In this document: positions 51,744 through 61,414 of the stretch, in pieces | Position numbering within the stretch: the first letter of the stretch is position 1 | Layout: every line of letters starts with the position of its first letter | Source of the DNA: an uncultured Erythrobacter sp. | Lineage (GTDB): Bacteria > Pseudomonadota > Alphaproteobacteria > Sphingomonadales > Sphingomonadaceae | DNA length: 64,000 nucleotides | NCBI RefSeq assembly: GCF_947502395.1 | Contig: NZ_CANMZM010000003.1 | Coordinates: 310,001 to 374,000, forward strand | Reading direction: 5' to 3' | Made by a program: the position numbers and the translations under genes | Notes under the pieces: generated by a model | Database searches by the model: none | What the model was told of the DNA's origin: nothing | Seen by the model: the letters and a program-made list of their open reading frames with translations, nothing else

Positions 51744-53552
51744 ATGAGAGCCCTTGGTGTAAAAGTGTTGTCTGCCTGCTCGGTTGCGGTATGTGGTGTG
51801 GCTCAAGGTAATCTGGCGGCTCAGACGGAAAGACAGGCCGAGGCACCAGTTGATTGGGAAGGCATTTGGGTTGCCGAGCGGAGTTTTGGTCCCGACCTGA
51901 AAGGGCCTGTGGTCTTGCAGAGCTCAGGAGATGGCTGGGCCGCTCGGATTCAGGGCGAGAGTGTCCCGGTAGAACAAACCACTCAGGAAGATGGCACGCG
52001 GCGCTGGGCCTTTTCTGTTCTGGGTCAGGGTTATTTCATCGGCCACCAGTCAGCCGCTGGCGAAGCTATCACGGGACATTGGTATCAGCCACCTGGCAAG
52101 GTACAAAACTATCCATTCGCCTCCCCTGTGCGTATAATGCCCGCAGGCAATGACGCGTTCTCGGGCACAATCAGACCATTTCCGCAAACTCTTTCGCTGA
52201 ACATTCCACTGATGCCAGAGAGCGGCGATTCAGGTGATGACCCAACGCGTTATCGCACCTTTCTGCGCAATCCTGAGCGCAACATTGGGGTCTTCTTTCG
52301 CGTCGTGACCGCAACGGTCGACGGTGATGAGATCCAGTTTAAGAATACCGATGGAGATGTGCGGTTCACTGGAAACAGTGTTGTACCAGGACGGCAATTC
52401 AGTCTCCGGCTCCGGAGAGGGGGCGATGTATTCGATTTCACACGTCGATCGCGAAGAGGGGCCGTTGGTTTCTATCCGAGACGTTCTCCCGAGGCTCCGC
52501 CCGCTTTGTTGCAGCCTGTGCAAACAGATGATGGTTGGCGCACGGCCTCGCCGGCAGAGACTGGGCTTAATGTGGAATTGCTTTCGGATATGGTCAGCGG
52601 GCTTGCCACGTTTGAGCCGACAGGGCTCCGAAAACCCTACATCCATGGGCTGTTGATTGCTCACCGCGGAAAGCTGGTCGTGGAAGAGTACTTTCATGGT
52701 TTCGATAGAGACACGCCGCACGACTCTCGCTCGGCGGGAAAATCCATAGCGTCCGCCTTACTGGGTGTTGCGCTGGAGCGTGGGCTGGTCTCAAGCATTG
52801 ACGAGCCAGTGTATTCCTTTTTCGGCGGTGTCGAAGCCTTCGCCAACCCTGATCCGCGCAAGGAACAAATGACCCTTCGCCATCTTGTGACCATGTCGCC
52901 AGGGTTTGAATGCGATGACGGTAACTCCGAAACGCGGGGCAATGAGGACACAATGCAAAGCCAGTCCGAGCAACCGGATTGGTATCGCTACACACTTGAT
53001 TTGCCGATGGTGGCGGAACCGGGAGCCAAAGACGCATACTGTACAGCAGGCATCAATCTGATCGGCGGTGCCCTAAAAGCAAAAACCGGTATGAGCCTTC
53101 CGCGCTTCTTTCATGAGAGCTTTGCCGAGCCGCTTGATATTGACCACTATTACATGAATCTTTCGCCGAAGTATGAGGGTTACATGGGCGGCGGCATTCG
53201 CCTGCGCCCTCGCGACTTCATGAAGCTTGGACAGCTCTATCTTGACGGGGGTGTATGGAACGGCAAGCGACTTGTGTCGGAAGACTGGGTTAACGCATCC
53301 GCTGCGCCGCATTCCTCTTTGAACACAGAAGACGATTACGGCTTTGCTTGGTGGCGACAGGAGTATGAGGTCAATGGGAAGATCATCGATACGTACTTTG
53401 CGAGTGGCAATGGAGGACAAATGACATTCGTCGTGCCTGAGCTCGAACTCGTCGTTCAGTTCAACGCAGGTAATTACAGCGATGGACGCACTCGCGGCCG
53501 GTGGCGGGATCGGCTGATGGGAGAGTTCATACTGCCTGCAGCTGTCAACTGA
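51744..53552 (+). CDS. Secreted serine beta-lactamase-family hydrolase
   Basis: 602 residues from the ATG at 51744, with AGAGGAAG before it. A signal peptide (about 1-27, ending LAAQ) is followed by a beta-rich domain of about 230 residues with no motif I know, then an S12/class C beta-lactamase-like domain from about 280. The nucleophile motif is Ser330-Ala-Gly-Lys333, and YCTAGINLIGGAL is in the Tyr motif place. The third motif reads GNGGQ in place of the usual His/Lys-x-Gly. It is likely an esterase or peptidase, not a resistance beta-lactamase. Confidence 0.88.
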   Translation: MRALGVKVLSACSVAVCGVAQGNLAAQTERQAEAPVDWEGIWVAERSFGPDLKGPVVLQSSGDGWAARIQGESVPVEQTTQEDGTRRWAFSVLGQGYFIGHQSAAGEAITGHWYQPPGKVQNYPFASPVRIMPAGNDAFSGTIRPFPQTLSLNIPLMPESGDSGDDPTRYRTFLRNPERNIGVFFRVVTATVDGDEIQFKNTDGDVRFTGNSVVPGRQFSLRLRRGGDVFDFTRRSRRGAVGFYPRRSPEAPPALLQPVQTDDGWRTASPAETGLNVELLSDMVSGLATFEPTGLRKPYIHGLLIAHRGKLVVEEYFHGFDRDTPHDSRSAGKSIASALLGVALERGLVSSIDEPVYSFFGGVEAFANPDPRKEQMTLRHLVTMSPGFECDDGNSETRGNEDTMQSQSEQPDWYRYTLDLPMVAEPGAKDAYCTAGINLIGGALKAKTGMSLPRFFHESFAEPLDIDHYYMNLSPKYEGYMGGGIRLRPRDFMKLGQLYLDGGVWNGKRLVSEDWVNASAAPHSSLNTEDDYGFAWWRQEYEVNGKIIDTYFASGNGGQMTFVVPELELVVQFNAGNYSDGRTRGRWRDRLMGEFILPAAVN

Positions 53553-53723
53553 TCAGGAGTGTCCTAGATACACTCCAAAATAGCCTCTTAACAAGAGATC
53601 ATTGTCGCCCGAAAAAGATGAGTCTTGCAGCGGTGCAAATCTCAACGTGTCCGACCCCCACCCGCAATTCCGATCATTAACTGATCGATCAGAAGCTCCT
53701 AATTGCGGCCGCTCTAACCCGAA

Positions 53724-53764
53724 CAAAAAAGCCCGGCCGCGTTTCTTACGCGGCCGGGCTTTTT
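53724..53764. terminator. Bidirectional terminator between hydrolase and pufM
   Basis: AAAAAAGCCCGGCCGCG, a seven-base loop, and its perfect complement ending in six T. It closes the hydrolase mRNA on the plus strand and the puf mRNA on the minus strand, 53 bases past the pufM stop, so no pufC can follow. Confidence 0.93.
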
Positions 53765-53816
53765 TCGACCTACGGGTGGTTGGCCTCGCTTGAGACCAAG
53801 GGCTTCGCCTGAAACC

Positions 53817-54740
53817 CTATTGTGGAGCGTAGTGGTGCTCTTGTGCCCATAGGAACCAATTGTCGACCACGGTGCCTGACAAGAGGATACCAATGCCGCC
53901 TGTTAGCGTCGTCAACACGGCGAACCACCATGCCCAGCGGTGGATTGACTCCATTGTGGCGTTAAAGCCCATGGTCCAGCGCCAGAACAGCGCACCGCGC
54001 TCAGAGGCTGTGCCTCGGTCAGTGATTTGCTCGATTTCACGCTCACCGCCATAACGGCCAAGCGCCAGGATCGTCGCTCCGTGCATCGCGAACAGAACTG
54101 CCGACCCGTAAAGGAAGGCAATCGAGAGCGCGTGGAACGGATTGTAGAACAAGTTCCCGTGAATGAGCGAGAAGTTGTTGGTCCAATCCAGATGGCTGAA
54201 GACCCCGTAAGGCACCGCTTCTGCCCAGCTGCCCATTAGCATCGGGCGGATAAAGCCCAGCACCAGGAACAACCAAATGGCCGATGCAAAGGCCCAGGGG
54301 ATATGCATCCCCATACCCAATGCCTTGGCGCGTTGGTAGGTGCGCGCCCACCAGCACAGGATTGAGATGGTCAGGAACGCACCGGTCATAATGAACCAGC
54401 CACCCTCATTGAGAGGCACGAAGGGACTAAAGCCATATTCAGGACCCGGAGGATCAAGCGAGAGCCAGAACAGTTCGCGCATGAAAGTCTGCGGGTCCCA
54501 TCCAGCCTGTGCCCAGAAATTCAGTCCGATGATCATGAACGCTGCCAGACCAAAGGTCAGCGAGATCATGCCAAGCAGGCCGAGGTAGACAGGGCCAATC
54601 TGCGCTTGGCCGATCTTGCCCATCCAATAGGAATAGCCGGTTGCATTGATCCGTGGCTCACTGCCATCGGTCAGAGGAACCCCCATTTCGGGCGCAGCCT
54701 TAACCTGGATCTGGGTGAAGATGTTTTGATAGTTAGCCAT
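53817..54740 (-). CDS. pufM: Photosynthetic reaction centre M subunit
   Basis: 307 residues with five membrane helices. Conserved ligands are seen in [20 protein letters not shown] (special-pair His and nearby Tyr), the iron His in AMHGATILA, Glu in GEREIEQIT, and the last iron His in [13 protein letters not shown]. It carries the photochemical core with L. It starts two bases after the pufL stop. It ends in a short [14 protein letters not shown] tail, without the extension sometimes needed to dock a tetraheme PufC. Confidence 0.97.
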   Translation of the reverse strand: MANYQNIFTQIQVKAAPEMGVPLTDGSEPRINATGYSYWMGKIGQAQIGPVYLGLLGMISLTFGLAAFMIIGLNFWAQAGWDPQTFMRELFWLSLDPPGPEYGFSPFVPLNEGGWFIMTGAFLTISILCWWARTYQRAKALGMGMHIPWAFASAIWLFLVLGFIRPMLMGSWAEAVPYGVFSHLDWTNNFSLIHGNLFYNPFHALSIAFLYGSAVLFAMHGATILALGRYGGEREIEQITDRGTASERGALFWRWTMGFNATMESIHRWAWWFAVLTTLTGGIGILLSGTVVDNWFLWAQEHHYAPQ

Positions 54741-54741
54741 A

Positions 54742-55578
54742 TCAAGCTGCTCCCTCAGACCAGATCGGGATCACACGCCACCAATCCCACCATTCAACCC
54801 AACTGCCCGTCATAAGCGTGCCGGAAATCACGATGCAGATCGCGCTCCAGAACGCTGCGTTCAGCGCCAGGAACAGGCCAACACGGTGAATGCCCAGCGT
54901 GCCAACGGAATAGCCGATGAAATCGCGGAAATAGGTGTCCTCATATTCAGGTGAGCGCACTTCATTTCCCTTGCCGACATTGACCGCCGACAAGACCAGA
55001 CCCCCGTGCAGCGCAAGCGCCAGACAGTTGGTAAAGAAGAAGGTGATCGCCAACATATGCACCGGATTGTAGTGGAAGTTCACATAGTTATATCCGGTGT
55101 AGGAAACCCAATCCAAGTGGGTCCAAATGCCATAGGGGAAAGCGTGTCCCCATGCGCCCATCCAAAACGGGCGGATGACATTCAAAGTGACAAAGGCAAA
55201 AACAGCGAAACCAAAAGCGATCGGCACATGATAGCTCATGCCCAGCTTTCGGGAGATTTCTGCCTGCCTCAACGCCCAAGACGAAAAGGCTATCACCGCA
55301 CATAATGTGATGACTTGGTGGTAACCCCCTTCTGCCAGGGGTGCGAATGCAAGCCCTGCTTCAATTGGCGGTGGCTGAATATCGATTAGCCAGGGGTTGA
55401 GTGTCGGTCCAGCGGCAGCGGCGGCAAAAATCAGCATCGTGCCAAGGGCCGCGCTGATTGCCACCAATACTCCGAAGAATCCGACATAAAACGGCCCGAC
55501 CCAAAAGTCGAAAAGGTCGCCGCCGATTAATGTACCACCGCGAACGCGGTATTTCCGCTCGAAACTAAGGAGCGCCAT
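54742..55578 (-). CDS. pufL: Photosynthetic reaction centre L subunit
   Basis: 278 residues with five membrane helices. [13 protein letters not shown] is the family N-terminal block; pigment and iron ligands are in [31 protein letters not shown] and [15 protein letters not shown]. It has AAGGAT as ribosome binding site, and it is preceded by two stem-loops in the pufA-pufL spacer. Confidence 0.97.
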   Translation of the reverse strand: MALLSFERKYRVRGGTLIGGDLFDFWVGPFYVGFFGVLVAISAALGTMLIFAAAAAGPTLNPWLIDIQPPPIEAGLAFAPLAEGGYHQVITLCAVIAFSSWALRQAEISRKLGMSYHVPIAFGFAVFAFVTLNVIRPFWMGAWGHAFPYGIWTHLDWVSYTGYNYVNFHYNPVHMLAITFFFTNCLALALHGGLVLSAVNVGKGNEVRSPEYEDTYFRDFIGYSVGTLGIHRVGLFLALNAAFWSAICIVISGTLMTGSWVEWWDWWRVIPIWSEGAA

Positions 55579-55590
55579 AGGTCCATCCTT

Positions 55591-55607
55591 CCCGCGGGTT
55601 TCGCGGG
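55591..55607 (-). other. Small hairpin just ahead of pufL
   Basis: CCCGCG, five-base loop, CGCGGG, 13 bases ahead of the pufL start. It may affect processing or translation of the pufLM part of the mRNA. Confidence 0.5.
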
Positions 55608-55631
55608 TGTTATCGTTTCTCGTCGTTCGGT

Positions 55632-55668
55632 TTGTGGGAGGCAGGCAGGCGAACCTGCCCCCTCACAA
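55632..55668 (-). other. Large stem-loop in the pufA-pufL spacer
   Basis: TTGTGGGAGGCAGG and CCTGCCCCCTCACAA form an imperfect stem of about 14 pairs with an eight-base loop. In Rhodobacter a hairpin at this place guards the pufBA mRNA from 3' decay, so more LH1 than reaction centre is made; the same role is inferred here. There is no T-run, so it is not a normal terminator. Confidence 0.75.
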
Positions 55669-55712
55669 GGATTTGCCTGTTCAGCTGTCAAATACAGCCA
55701 GCAGGCTCAGTG

Positions 55713-55841
55713 TTAGCTGAGCCAGCCGTATGTTTCGGTGCTGAGCAGGATGAAGTGGATCGTAAACGCCAACACTGCGAGCCCCACATGGAGCGCGACA
55801 AGAGTGCGGCGAATATCGAAATGATGCCAAATCTTGTACAT
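55713..55841 (-). CDS. pufA: Light-harvesting LH1 alpha subunit
   Basis: 42 residues ([20 protein letters not shown] onward, ending ETYGWLS). The N-terminal KIWxxFDxRR motif, a single membrane helix, and the bacteriochlorophyll-binding His in [12 protein letters not shown] are those of LH1 alpha. The helix is flanked by Arg on the cytoplasmic side. It pairs with PufB in the ring around the reaction centre. Not picked up by a 60-residue cut-off, but unmistakable. Confidence 0.96.
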   Translation of the reverse strand: MYKIWHHFDIRRTLVALHVGLAVLAFTIHFILLSTETYGWLS

Positions 55842-55926
55842 GTTTGTTTCCTTATTCCATTTGCTTGGATTGCCAGCGGTCACCCCGAAACGAGGTGTTC
55901 AAAGGCAAGTCAGGCAGATTGGATTA

Positions 55927-56085
55927 TCAGAGGGGGAGCCACGGCTTGTTGACCCACAAAAGGATGTGAGCGACAACCGCGATTCCGACATAGAGCCCAA
56001 AGGTACCCATGAACGCGCCATGGATTTCCTTTGCTTCCTCGTCGGTTAGATACGTCCCCACGTTGGGGCGATCACCATCGGCCAT
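55927..56085 (-). CDS. pufB: Light-harvesting LH1 beta subunit
   Basis: 52 residues from the ATG at 56085, with GGAGAT as binding site. The N terminus is polar (ADGDRPNVGTYLTDEEAKEI), followed by one helix with the pigment His in VVAHILLWVNKPWLPL and an early His in EIHGAF. This is the LH1 beta pattern. An 85-base gap separates it from pufA. Confidence 0.96.
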   Translation of the reverse strand: MADGDRPNVGTYLTDEEAKEIHGAFMGTFGLYVGIAVVAHILLWVNKPWLPL

Positions 56086-56111
56086 TGTAGTATCTCCATT
56101 TATTTACATTG

Positions 56112-56131
56112 GAGCGAGGACGGGATTGTCC
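56112..56131 (-). other. Hairpin in the pufB leader
   Basis: CGAGGAC, six-base loop, GTCCTCG in the 150-base gap between bchZ and pufB. It may be an RNA 5' end stabiliser for the puf segment, since there is no T-run. A puf promoter could also lie in this gap, but none is obvious and no PpsR dyad was found. Confidence 0.5.
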
Positions 56132-56235
56132 TCGACGGTATCCGCGCGTGATCCCCCACGTGGATTGCGGATGCCCGATACGATCAGGCAAAACTTGTGA
56201 TCCCTCAAAAGTTTCGTTGGTGAGTGAGAAGCAGG

Positions 56236-57720
56236 TCATACAGCTTCTCCCTCGAGCAATGCCTCTTGGAGGCAATCTTTGGTAACGGTGTCAGCGCCTT
56301 TCGCGCGCGCGGCTGCTTCTGCGGCATCGCGAAGGCGCTTGGCGACAGAAATTCGGATGAGAACGGGCTGCTCTTCGACCAGCTCATCGAGGCGGGCTTT
56401 CGCCTCGGTATCCCATGTAACTTCGTGCGTGGGCGCGCCGTTGGACCCGCCTTGCATAGGTGTGTCAGCTCCGCGTGCCAAGGTTGCTTGACCTTTGTCC
56501 ATGTCTGAGCCCAGTGGCAGGATATGGAACAACGCATCGAAGAGCGCATTGCACACTTCCTGCACCAAATAGGTTGCGCCCGAATAGCCCATGAATGGCG
56601 TGCCGGTGTGACGGCGGATAGCTGCGCCTGGAAAGCTTGCTGGGATGAATTTCCCGCGCGCACCGACCTCGGCCATATACATGCGCTCATTATACGATCC
56701 GAACATCACTAGTGGCGGCGTGCAATGGATTGCTGCGCGCACTTCGTCATTTTTGGGCTTTACGCCAGCTTCGCGTGAATGGGCAAAGGCACAAGGCAGT
56801 CCCATATCCTCTTCCAAGAAGTGGCGGATGCCGCGGGCATAAGTGCCATTGGCGACAATGCCGAAATTGGCGGTCGCAAAGAAGTCTTGCGTGACCGAGC
56901 GCCACAGGTCCCACAAAGGCTTGATCGTGGTGTGTTTTTCGCGCTCAATAAATGGCTCAGGGTCTAGGCCAAGTTCTGCGCCCAATGCGCGCAAGAATTT
57001 TGTCGTGCTTGAAAGGCCTACGGGCGCCTGGAAGTAGGGCCTTTCAAGCGTTTCACAAAGGTTTCGGCCAAACTCGCGATACATACAGACATTGGCGTCC
57101 GCTGTCCCGAGTTTGCGAATATCGGCAAGGTGACATCCCAGCGGGAAGACCACACCAACTTCTGCGCCGATCCCTTCGACCAACCGCCGGATTTCAGCGA
57201 GGTCTGAGGGCATATTGAACATGCCATAGGATGGACCGATGATATTGACGACCGGCTTCTCGCCCTCTTTTCGCGCCTTCACTTGAGGCATCTTTTTGGG
57301 ACCAAATTCGGTCCACAGCCAGGTCAGCGCGCGGTCGGCGCTCTGCCATTGATCTTCGTCGATTGTGCGTGGCAAGAAGCGCTTGATATTGGTGCCCTCT
57401 GGCGTGACGCCCCCGCCGATCATCTCGGCGATTGAGCCAGTCACAACCACGGCAGGAAGCTCAGGGTCGAGCGTTTGCCAAGCGCGTTTCATAGCGCCTT
57501 CGGTGCCGGTTTTGCCCAGCTCTTCCTCGCCCAGCCCCGTCACCACAATCGGCAATTCATGCGGGGGGAGGGCATCGGTGTAGTGGAGCACAGATGTGAC
57601 CGGCAGGTTTTCGCAGCCGACAGGTCCATCGATGATGACTTGTAGGCCTTTGACCGCCGTAAAGACGTAAGTGGCGCCCCAATATCCGCCGGCCCTGTCG
57701 TGATCGAGAACTAAGGTCAT
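56236..57720 (-). CDS. bchZ: Chlorophyllide a reductase subunit Z
   Basis: 494 residues from the ATG at 57720, chosen for its GGGAGGGAAGG site; an ATG at 57741 adds seven residues that hold that site. The start [40 protein letters not shown] and [18 protein letters not shown] are BchZ marks. With BchX and BchY it reduces ring B of chlorophyllide a, the step that makes a bacteriochlorin. It lies about 65 bases after bchY. Confidence 0.96.
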   Translation of the reverse strand: MTLVLDHDRAGGYWGATYVFTAVKGLQVIIDGPVGCENLPVTSVLHYTDALPPHELPIVVTGLGEEELGKTGTEGAMKRAWQTLDPELPAVVVTGSIAEMIGGGVTPEGTNIKRFLPRTIDEDQWQSADRALTWLWTEFGPKKMPQVKARKEGEKPVVNIIGPSYGMFNMPSDLAEIRRLVEGIGAEVGVVFPLGCHLADIRKLGTADANVCMYREFGRNLCETLERPYFQAPVGLSSTTKFLRALGAELGLDPEPFIEREKHTTIKPLWDLWRSVTQDFFATANFGIVANGTYARGIRHFLEEDMGLPCAFAHSREAGVKPKNDEVRAAIHCTPPLVMFGSYNERMYMAEVGARGKFIPASFPGAAIRRHTGTPFMGYSGATYLVQEVCNALFDALFHILPLGSDMDKGQATLARGADTPMQGGSNGAPTHEVTWDTEAKARLDELVEEQPVLIRISVAKRLRDAAEAAARAKGADTVTKDCLQEALLEGEAV

Positions 57721-57784
57721 ACCTTCCCTCCCGTGCGACAAGAGATCGCTACGAATGCAGCAAAGCCGTGGTCCAAAACAAGCG

Positions 57785-59275
57785 TCATGTGCCCACCGCC
57801 TCAGACGCTTTGCGCGCCGCTTCGTTCAAGGCTGCATATTTCTTGCGAAATTTGGGGCGATCCACCGGAGTGTCTTCCCAAACGCCGGTGGCATGTCCAT
57901 CACCAACACCTTCAAAGAAGTCGCGCATCGTATTGAAGCGCTCTTTATTGCCCATCGCCGCATTGATGACCTGCGCGAGGCTGCCAGCGCCTGCAGGTCC
58001 CATCAGTGGGCGGGCGGAAATGAGGTTAGTAAAGTAAAGGGCCGGAATAGCCTTCGCCTTGGCGTGCTGGACCACTGGCGTTGTGCCGATTGCAAGGTCG
58101 GGACGGAATTCCTCGACGGCTGCGATGTCGTCCTCAAGACTTGCGCGGAGGTTGATCCGGACGCCCTTGGCCTCAAGCCATTCGCGGTCGGCGTCCGACC
58201 ACTTGGTCTTGGGACAAGCGCTACCGACATAAGGCACGTCCGCACCGCTTTCGATCAGGAGCCGCGCGACCAAAAGCTCCGAACCCTCATAGCCGGAAAC
58301 AGTGACGCGGCCTTTGATAGGAGAGCCTGCCAAAGCGCCTTTGCATGCGCCAATCATAGCGTTTTTGACGCCAGCGACTTTGTCAGTGGGAAGCCCCATC
58401 ACATCGCCAAGGCTGTCGAGCCAGGCAGCGGTGCCGTCTGCGCCCACAGGGGCAGAGCCAATCACAGGACGACCAGCGCTTTCAAATTCGCGAATGCTGG
58501 CGGTGTAGAAAGGGTGGATGGCAGCGGCAACCGAGCAATCGAGCGCTGAATAAAGCTCACGCCATTCGCGCGTTGGAACCACCGGCCCCGCCGCCAAGCC
58601 CAAGGGCTCAAGCATCTGCCCGATCACCACCGGATCGGCCGGGAACATTTCGCCAAGCAGCGCAACTGTGGGCTTGTCAGAGCGCTTCTCAGGTGTCGCC
58701 ACCGGGCCTTCCATCGCCTCATTGCGCGCATAAGCGAGCATTGCGCCAGCCAGCACATCCTTCGCCTCTGCGTGCGTTGGAATGCCAAAGCCGGGCACGT
58801 CGATGCCGATAATGCGCACACCGTTGATCTGATCAGGCAGCAGTCTCAAAGGCACGCCGCTCGCCGTTGGAACGCACAGATTTGTGACGACAATCGCGTC
58901 GTAATTATCAGGGTCGGCCAGATCCTCTACCGCTTCCTTGATGTCCTCAAACAGCTTGCCGGTGACCAGCGTTTCGGAGGAAAACGGCACATAGCCAACC
59001 GTGCGCCGCGCACCGTAGAAGTGTGAGGTAAACGTCAGACCGTATACACAGCACGCCGAGCCCGACAGCACGGTCGCGGTGCGCTTCATCCGAAGGCCCA
59101 CCCGGAGCGACCCGAAGGCTGGGCACATGGATTGTGGTTGATCGTGCGGCCCTTTTGCAGGGTCCACAGGATAGTCGCTGGCGTATTGGTCGAGAATGTC
59201 CGACTTGCCCGCCGCGCGTGCCGCATCGCGCATAGTATCCTTGCTCGAACATGCGCCGGCTGACCCATCGCTCAT
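57785..59275 (-). CDS. bchY: Chlorophyllide a reductase subunit Y
   Basis: 496 residues from the ATG at 59275, 52 bases after the bchX stop; the frame is open upstream but has no ATG or GTG there. The family blocks are [20 protein letters not shown] and [20 protein letters not shown] with cluster Cys, and [11 protein letters not shown]. It forms the catalytic heterodimer with BchZ. Its 5' end could begin slightly earlier at a rare start. Confidence 0.95.
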   Translation of the reverse strand: MSDGSAGACSSKDTMRDAARAAGKSDILDQYASDYPVDPAKGPHDQPQSMCPAFGSLRVGLRMKRTATVLSGSACCVYGLTFTSHFYGARRTVGYVPFSSETLVTGKLFEDIKEAVEDLADPDNYDAIVVTNLCVPTASGVPLRLLPDQINGVRIIGIDVPGFGIPTHAEAKDVLAGAMLAYARNEAMEGPVATPEKRSDKPTVALLGEMFPADPVVIGQMLEPLGLAAGPVVPTREWRELYSALDCSVAAAIHPFYTASIREFESAGRPVIGSAPVGADGTAAWLDSLGDVMGLPTDKVAGVKNAMIGACKGALAGSPIKGRVTVSGYEGSELLVARLLIESGADVPYVGSACPKTKWSDADREWLEAKGVRINLRASLEDDIAAVEEFRPDLAIGTTPVVQHAKAKAIPALYFTNLISARPLMGPAGAGSLAQVINAAMGNKERFNTMRDFFEGVGDGHATGVWEDTPVDRPKFRKKYAALNEAARKASEAVGT

Positions 59276-59327
59276 ATCGAGCGTGTCTGGGGTGCGTTTC
59301 GCATCAGGGATATGGGCGTCGCTCAGA

Positions 59328-60317
59328 TCACACCTCGTCGTAGATCACTTCAAGTGATGGTTTTTCTTCAAATATGCCGCCGCGCATATCGGCCTGGGTG
59401 GCTGGGATCAGTTCGACATTTCCGCCTGTTTCTTCAGGCGAAAAGAGATCGAGGAGACCATCCTGGTCCACTGGAGAGGGTTGGCGCGGCGGGGCCTCAG
59501 CGACGTTGATTGCGAGCTCTTCAAAGAGACTTGCCCACTCGCCGCCAGGCTTACCGATAATCTGATAGTTGGCGCTTTTGCGCCTGATGTCTTCATCCGC
59601 AGGGATGGCGGTGAGAACCGGGATGTCGACCGCATCGGCAAATGCCTGCGCCTCACCCGTTCCATCATCCTTGTTCACGATCATGCCAGCAACACCGACA
59701 TTGCCGCCCATTTTGCGGAAGTATTCCACCGCATGGCAAACATTGTTGGCGACATAGAGTGATTGGAGGTCGTTTGAGCCGACCACGATCACTTTTTGAC
59801 ACATATCGCGGGCAATCGGCAGGCCAAAGCCGCCGCACACCACGTCGCCAAGAAAATCGAGGAGGACGTAGTCGAAGCCCCACTCGTGGAAGCCCAATTT
59901 CTCAAGCAGCTCAAAGCCGTGAATGATTCCGCGGCCGCCACAGCCACGACCCACTTCCGGCCCGCCTAGCTCCATGGCGAAAACGCCATCACGCTGGAAG
60001 CAGACGTCTTCGATTGTGACTTCTTCGCCGGAGAGCTTCTTCTTTGAAGAGGTTTCGATGATGGTGGGACAGCTCTTGCCGCCGAACAGCAGGCTGGTCG
60101 TATCCGACTTCGGATCGCAGCCGATCAGCAGCACGCGCTTGCCCTGCTGCGCCATCATGTAAGACAAATTGGAAAGCGCGAAGCTCTTGCCCGAGCCGCC
60201 TTTCCCATAAATCGCGATGACCTGCGTTTCCTTGGTCACTTCGCCTGTGTGCACGGGATCGGGTTCATGCGAAGCTTCGTCGCGTAAAGCTTGATCTTGG
60301 GCTTCCAACATCGTCAT
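59328..60317 (-). CDS. bchX: Chlorophyllide a reductase iron protein subunit X
   Basis: 329 residues. Nitrogenase iron protein-like: P-loop IAIYGKGGSGKSFALSNLSY, 4Fe-4S Cys in GRGCGGRGIIHGF and [14 protein letters not shown]. It supplies electrons to BchYZ. It shares an ATGA overlap with bchC, so the two are translationally coupled. It is a paralogue of BchL at 35871, told apart by its DVCFQRDGVFAMELGGP block. Confidence 0.97.
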   Translation of the reverse strand: MTMLEAQDQALRDEASHEPDPVHTGEVTKETQVIAIYGKGGSGKSFALSNLSYMMAQQGKRVLLIGCDPKSDTTSLLFGGKSCPTIIETSSKKKLSGEEVTIEDVCFQRDGVFAMELGGPEVGRGCGGRGIIHGFELLEKLGFHEWGFDYVLLDFLGDVVCGGFGLPIARDMCQKVIVVGSNDLQSLYVANNVCHAVEYFRKMGGNVGVAGMIVNKDDGTGEAQAFADAVDIPVLTAIPADEDIRRKSANYQIIGKPGGEWASLFEELAINVAEAPPRQPSPVDQDGLLDLFSPEETGGNVELIPATQADMRGGIFEEKPSLEVIYDEV

Positions 60318-61249
60318 TGAACTTCACTCCAATCCAAGACCATTTTGAGGCAATTCGGGTCACTGAACGCCTTCGGATAGGCTTCCTCAGCGCGCTCGGC
60401 AGGTGCGCGATCGGTAATCAGCCCGCTGAGGCCGAGTGCCCCTGTTTCGATCAAGCCAATTGTCTGCGTAATGTCTTCCGCTTGCCATTCGGCAGCGACG
60501 CGGAAACGCGCTTCCTTCATGAAGGCTGGCGCGAAATTGAAACCGATGCGGTTTTTGTAGAAGCCAGCCAGAGTGATTTCGCCGCCTTTAGCGAGCCGAC
60601 CGATTAGAGTGTCGACAAGATCAGCATCGCCGCTGGCATCGTAAATCGAGCCATAATCTCGACACTGATCGTCATCCGGGCTGACAACTGGGTATCCCTT
60701 AGCACCGTTCTGGCGGTTGGCATTGATTTCCCAAACGGTGGGTGCCTCGCCACCTAGCGCTATTGTCAGGCGGGCCAGTAAGCGACCAAGAACGCCGTGA
60801 CCAACGATCAGATCGGGAAGGGTGCCTGAATTGATGGCATGAAGCGCCGTCGCTGCAAGCGCGCAGAGCACGCCGCTTTCGCCCAATCCTTCAGGGATCG
60901 CCAATACGCGCGCCGATGGCAGTGCCACCCGGCTAGCCGTGCCACCGAATAGGCCAAGCGCGCCATCGTAACAATTCGCGCCAGGCACAAAGACCCACTC
61001 GCCGATACGTGCTTTCGCGTCATGTCCCGCATCTACAATCCGCCCGATCGATTCATATCCAGGGACCAGTGGATAGCCCATGCCCGGAAAGTCCGGCATC
61101 TGCCCGTTAAATAGAAGTTTCTCGGTGCCGGAGCTAATCCCGCTCCAGGCAATCTCAACGAGGACGTCGCTTGCCCCTACCGGATTTAGCTCAAGCGACT
61201 GAAGCGCAACGCGCTCTGGCCTTTCAAGAATCACAGCAAGACTTTGCAT
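60314..61249 (-). CDS. bchC: Bacteriochlorophyllide dehydrogenase (3-hydroxyethyl oxidation)
   Basis: 311 residues from the ATG at 61249 (GGGGAAG before it). It is a medium-chain dehydrogenase: SGISSGTEKLLFNGQMP, PGYESIGRIVDAGHD, VFVPGANCYDGALGLFGGTA and IVGHGVLGRLLARLT. BchC oxidises the 3-hydroxyethyl group to acetyl. It is the first gene of the bchCXYZ-pufBALM superoperon; its leader carries a perfect PpsR dyad. Confidence 0.95.
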   Translation of the reverse strand: MQSLAVILERPERVALQSLELNPVGASDVLVEIAWSGISSGTEKLLFNGQMPDFPGMGYPLVPGYESIGRIVDAGHDAKARIGEWVFVPGANCYDGALGLFGGTASRVALPSARVLAIPEGLGESGVLCALAATALHAINSGTLPDLIVGHGVLGRLLARLTIALGGEAPTVWEINANRQNGAKGYPVVSPDDDQCRDYGSIYDASGDADLVDTLIGRLAKGGEITLAGFYKNRIGFNFAPAFMKEARFRVAAEWQAEDITQTIGLIETGALGLSGLITDRAPAERAEEAYPKAFSDPNCLKMVLDWSEVQ

Positions 61250-61375
61250 AAGCGGACTCGCTTCCCCGGGTTCTCGTTTGCCCCTCCATCCGCTTGGTCG
61301 CATCGATGATACGACTCGGCGAATGTCCCAGGAAGGACTACCTCTCCTCAACTTGCTACGCTTTACACATTAAAG

Positions 61376-61393
61376 TGTCAACCAAAGCAGACA
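61376..61393. promoter_or_regulatory. PpsR/CrtJ operator before bchC
   Basis: TGTCAACCAAAGCAGACA, a perfect TGT-N12-ACA, in the crtF-bchC gap. On the minus strand its end is TTGACA, with TAGCAA 17 bases on, which can form the promoter of the bchCXYZ-puf superoperon. Repressor bound here would cover the -35. Confidence 0.85.
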
Positions 61394-61414
61394 GTTCATG
61401 ATGAATGAGATGGC

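Noticed and set aside
51744..53552. Antibiotic-resistance beta-lactamase
   Set aside because: Only the general serine-hydrolase fold is shown; the large N-terminal domain and the changed third motif do not fit a resistance enzyme.
53602..53793. 63-codon frame across the terminator
   Set aside because: It runs through the perfect inverted repeat at 53724-53764 and has no coding signal.
57755..58549. 264-codon plus-strand frame opposite bchY
   Set aside because: Mirror of bchY coding; the bchY protein is unmistakable and the reverse frame has no recognisable content.
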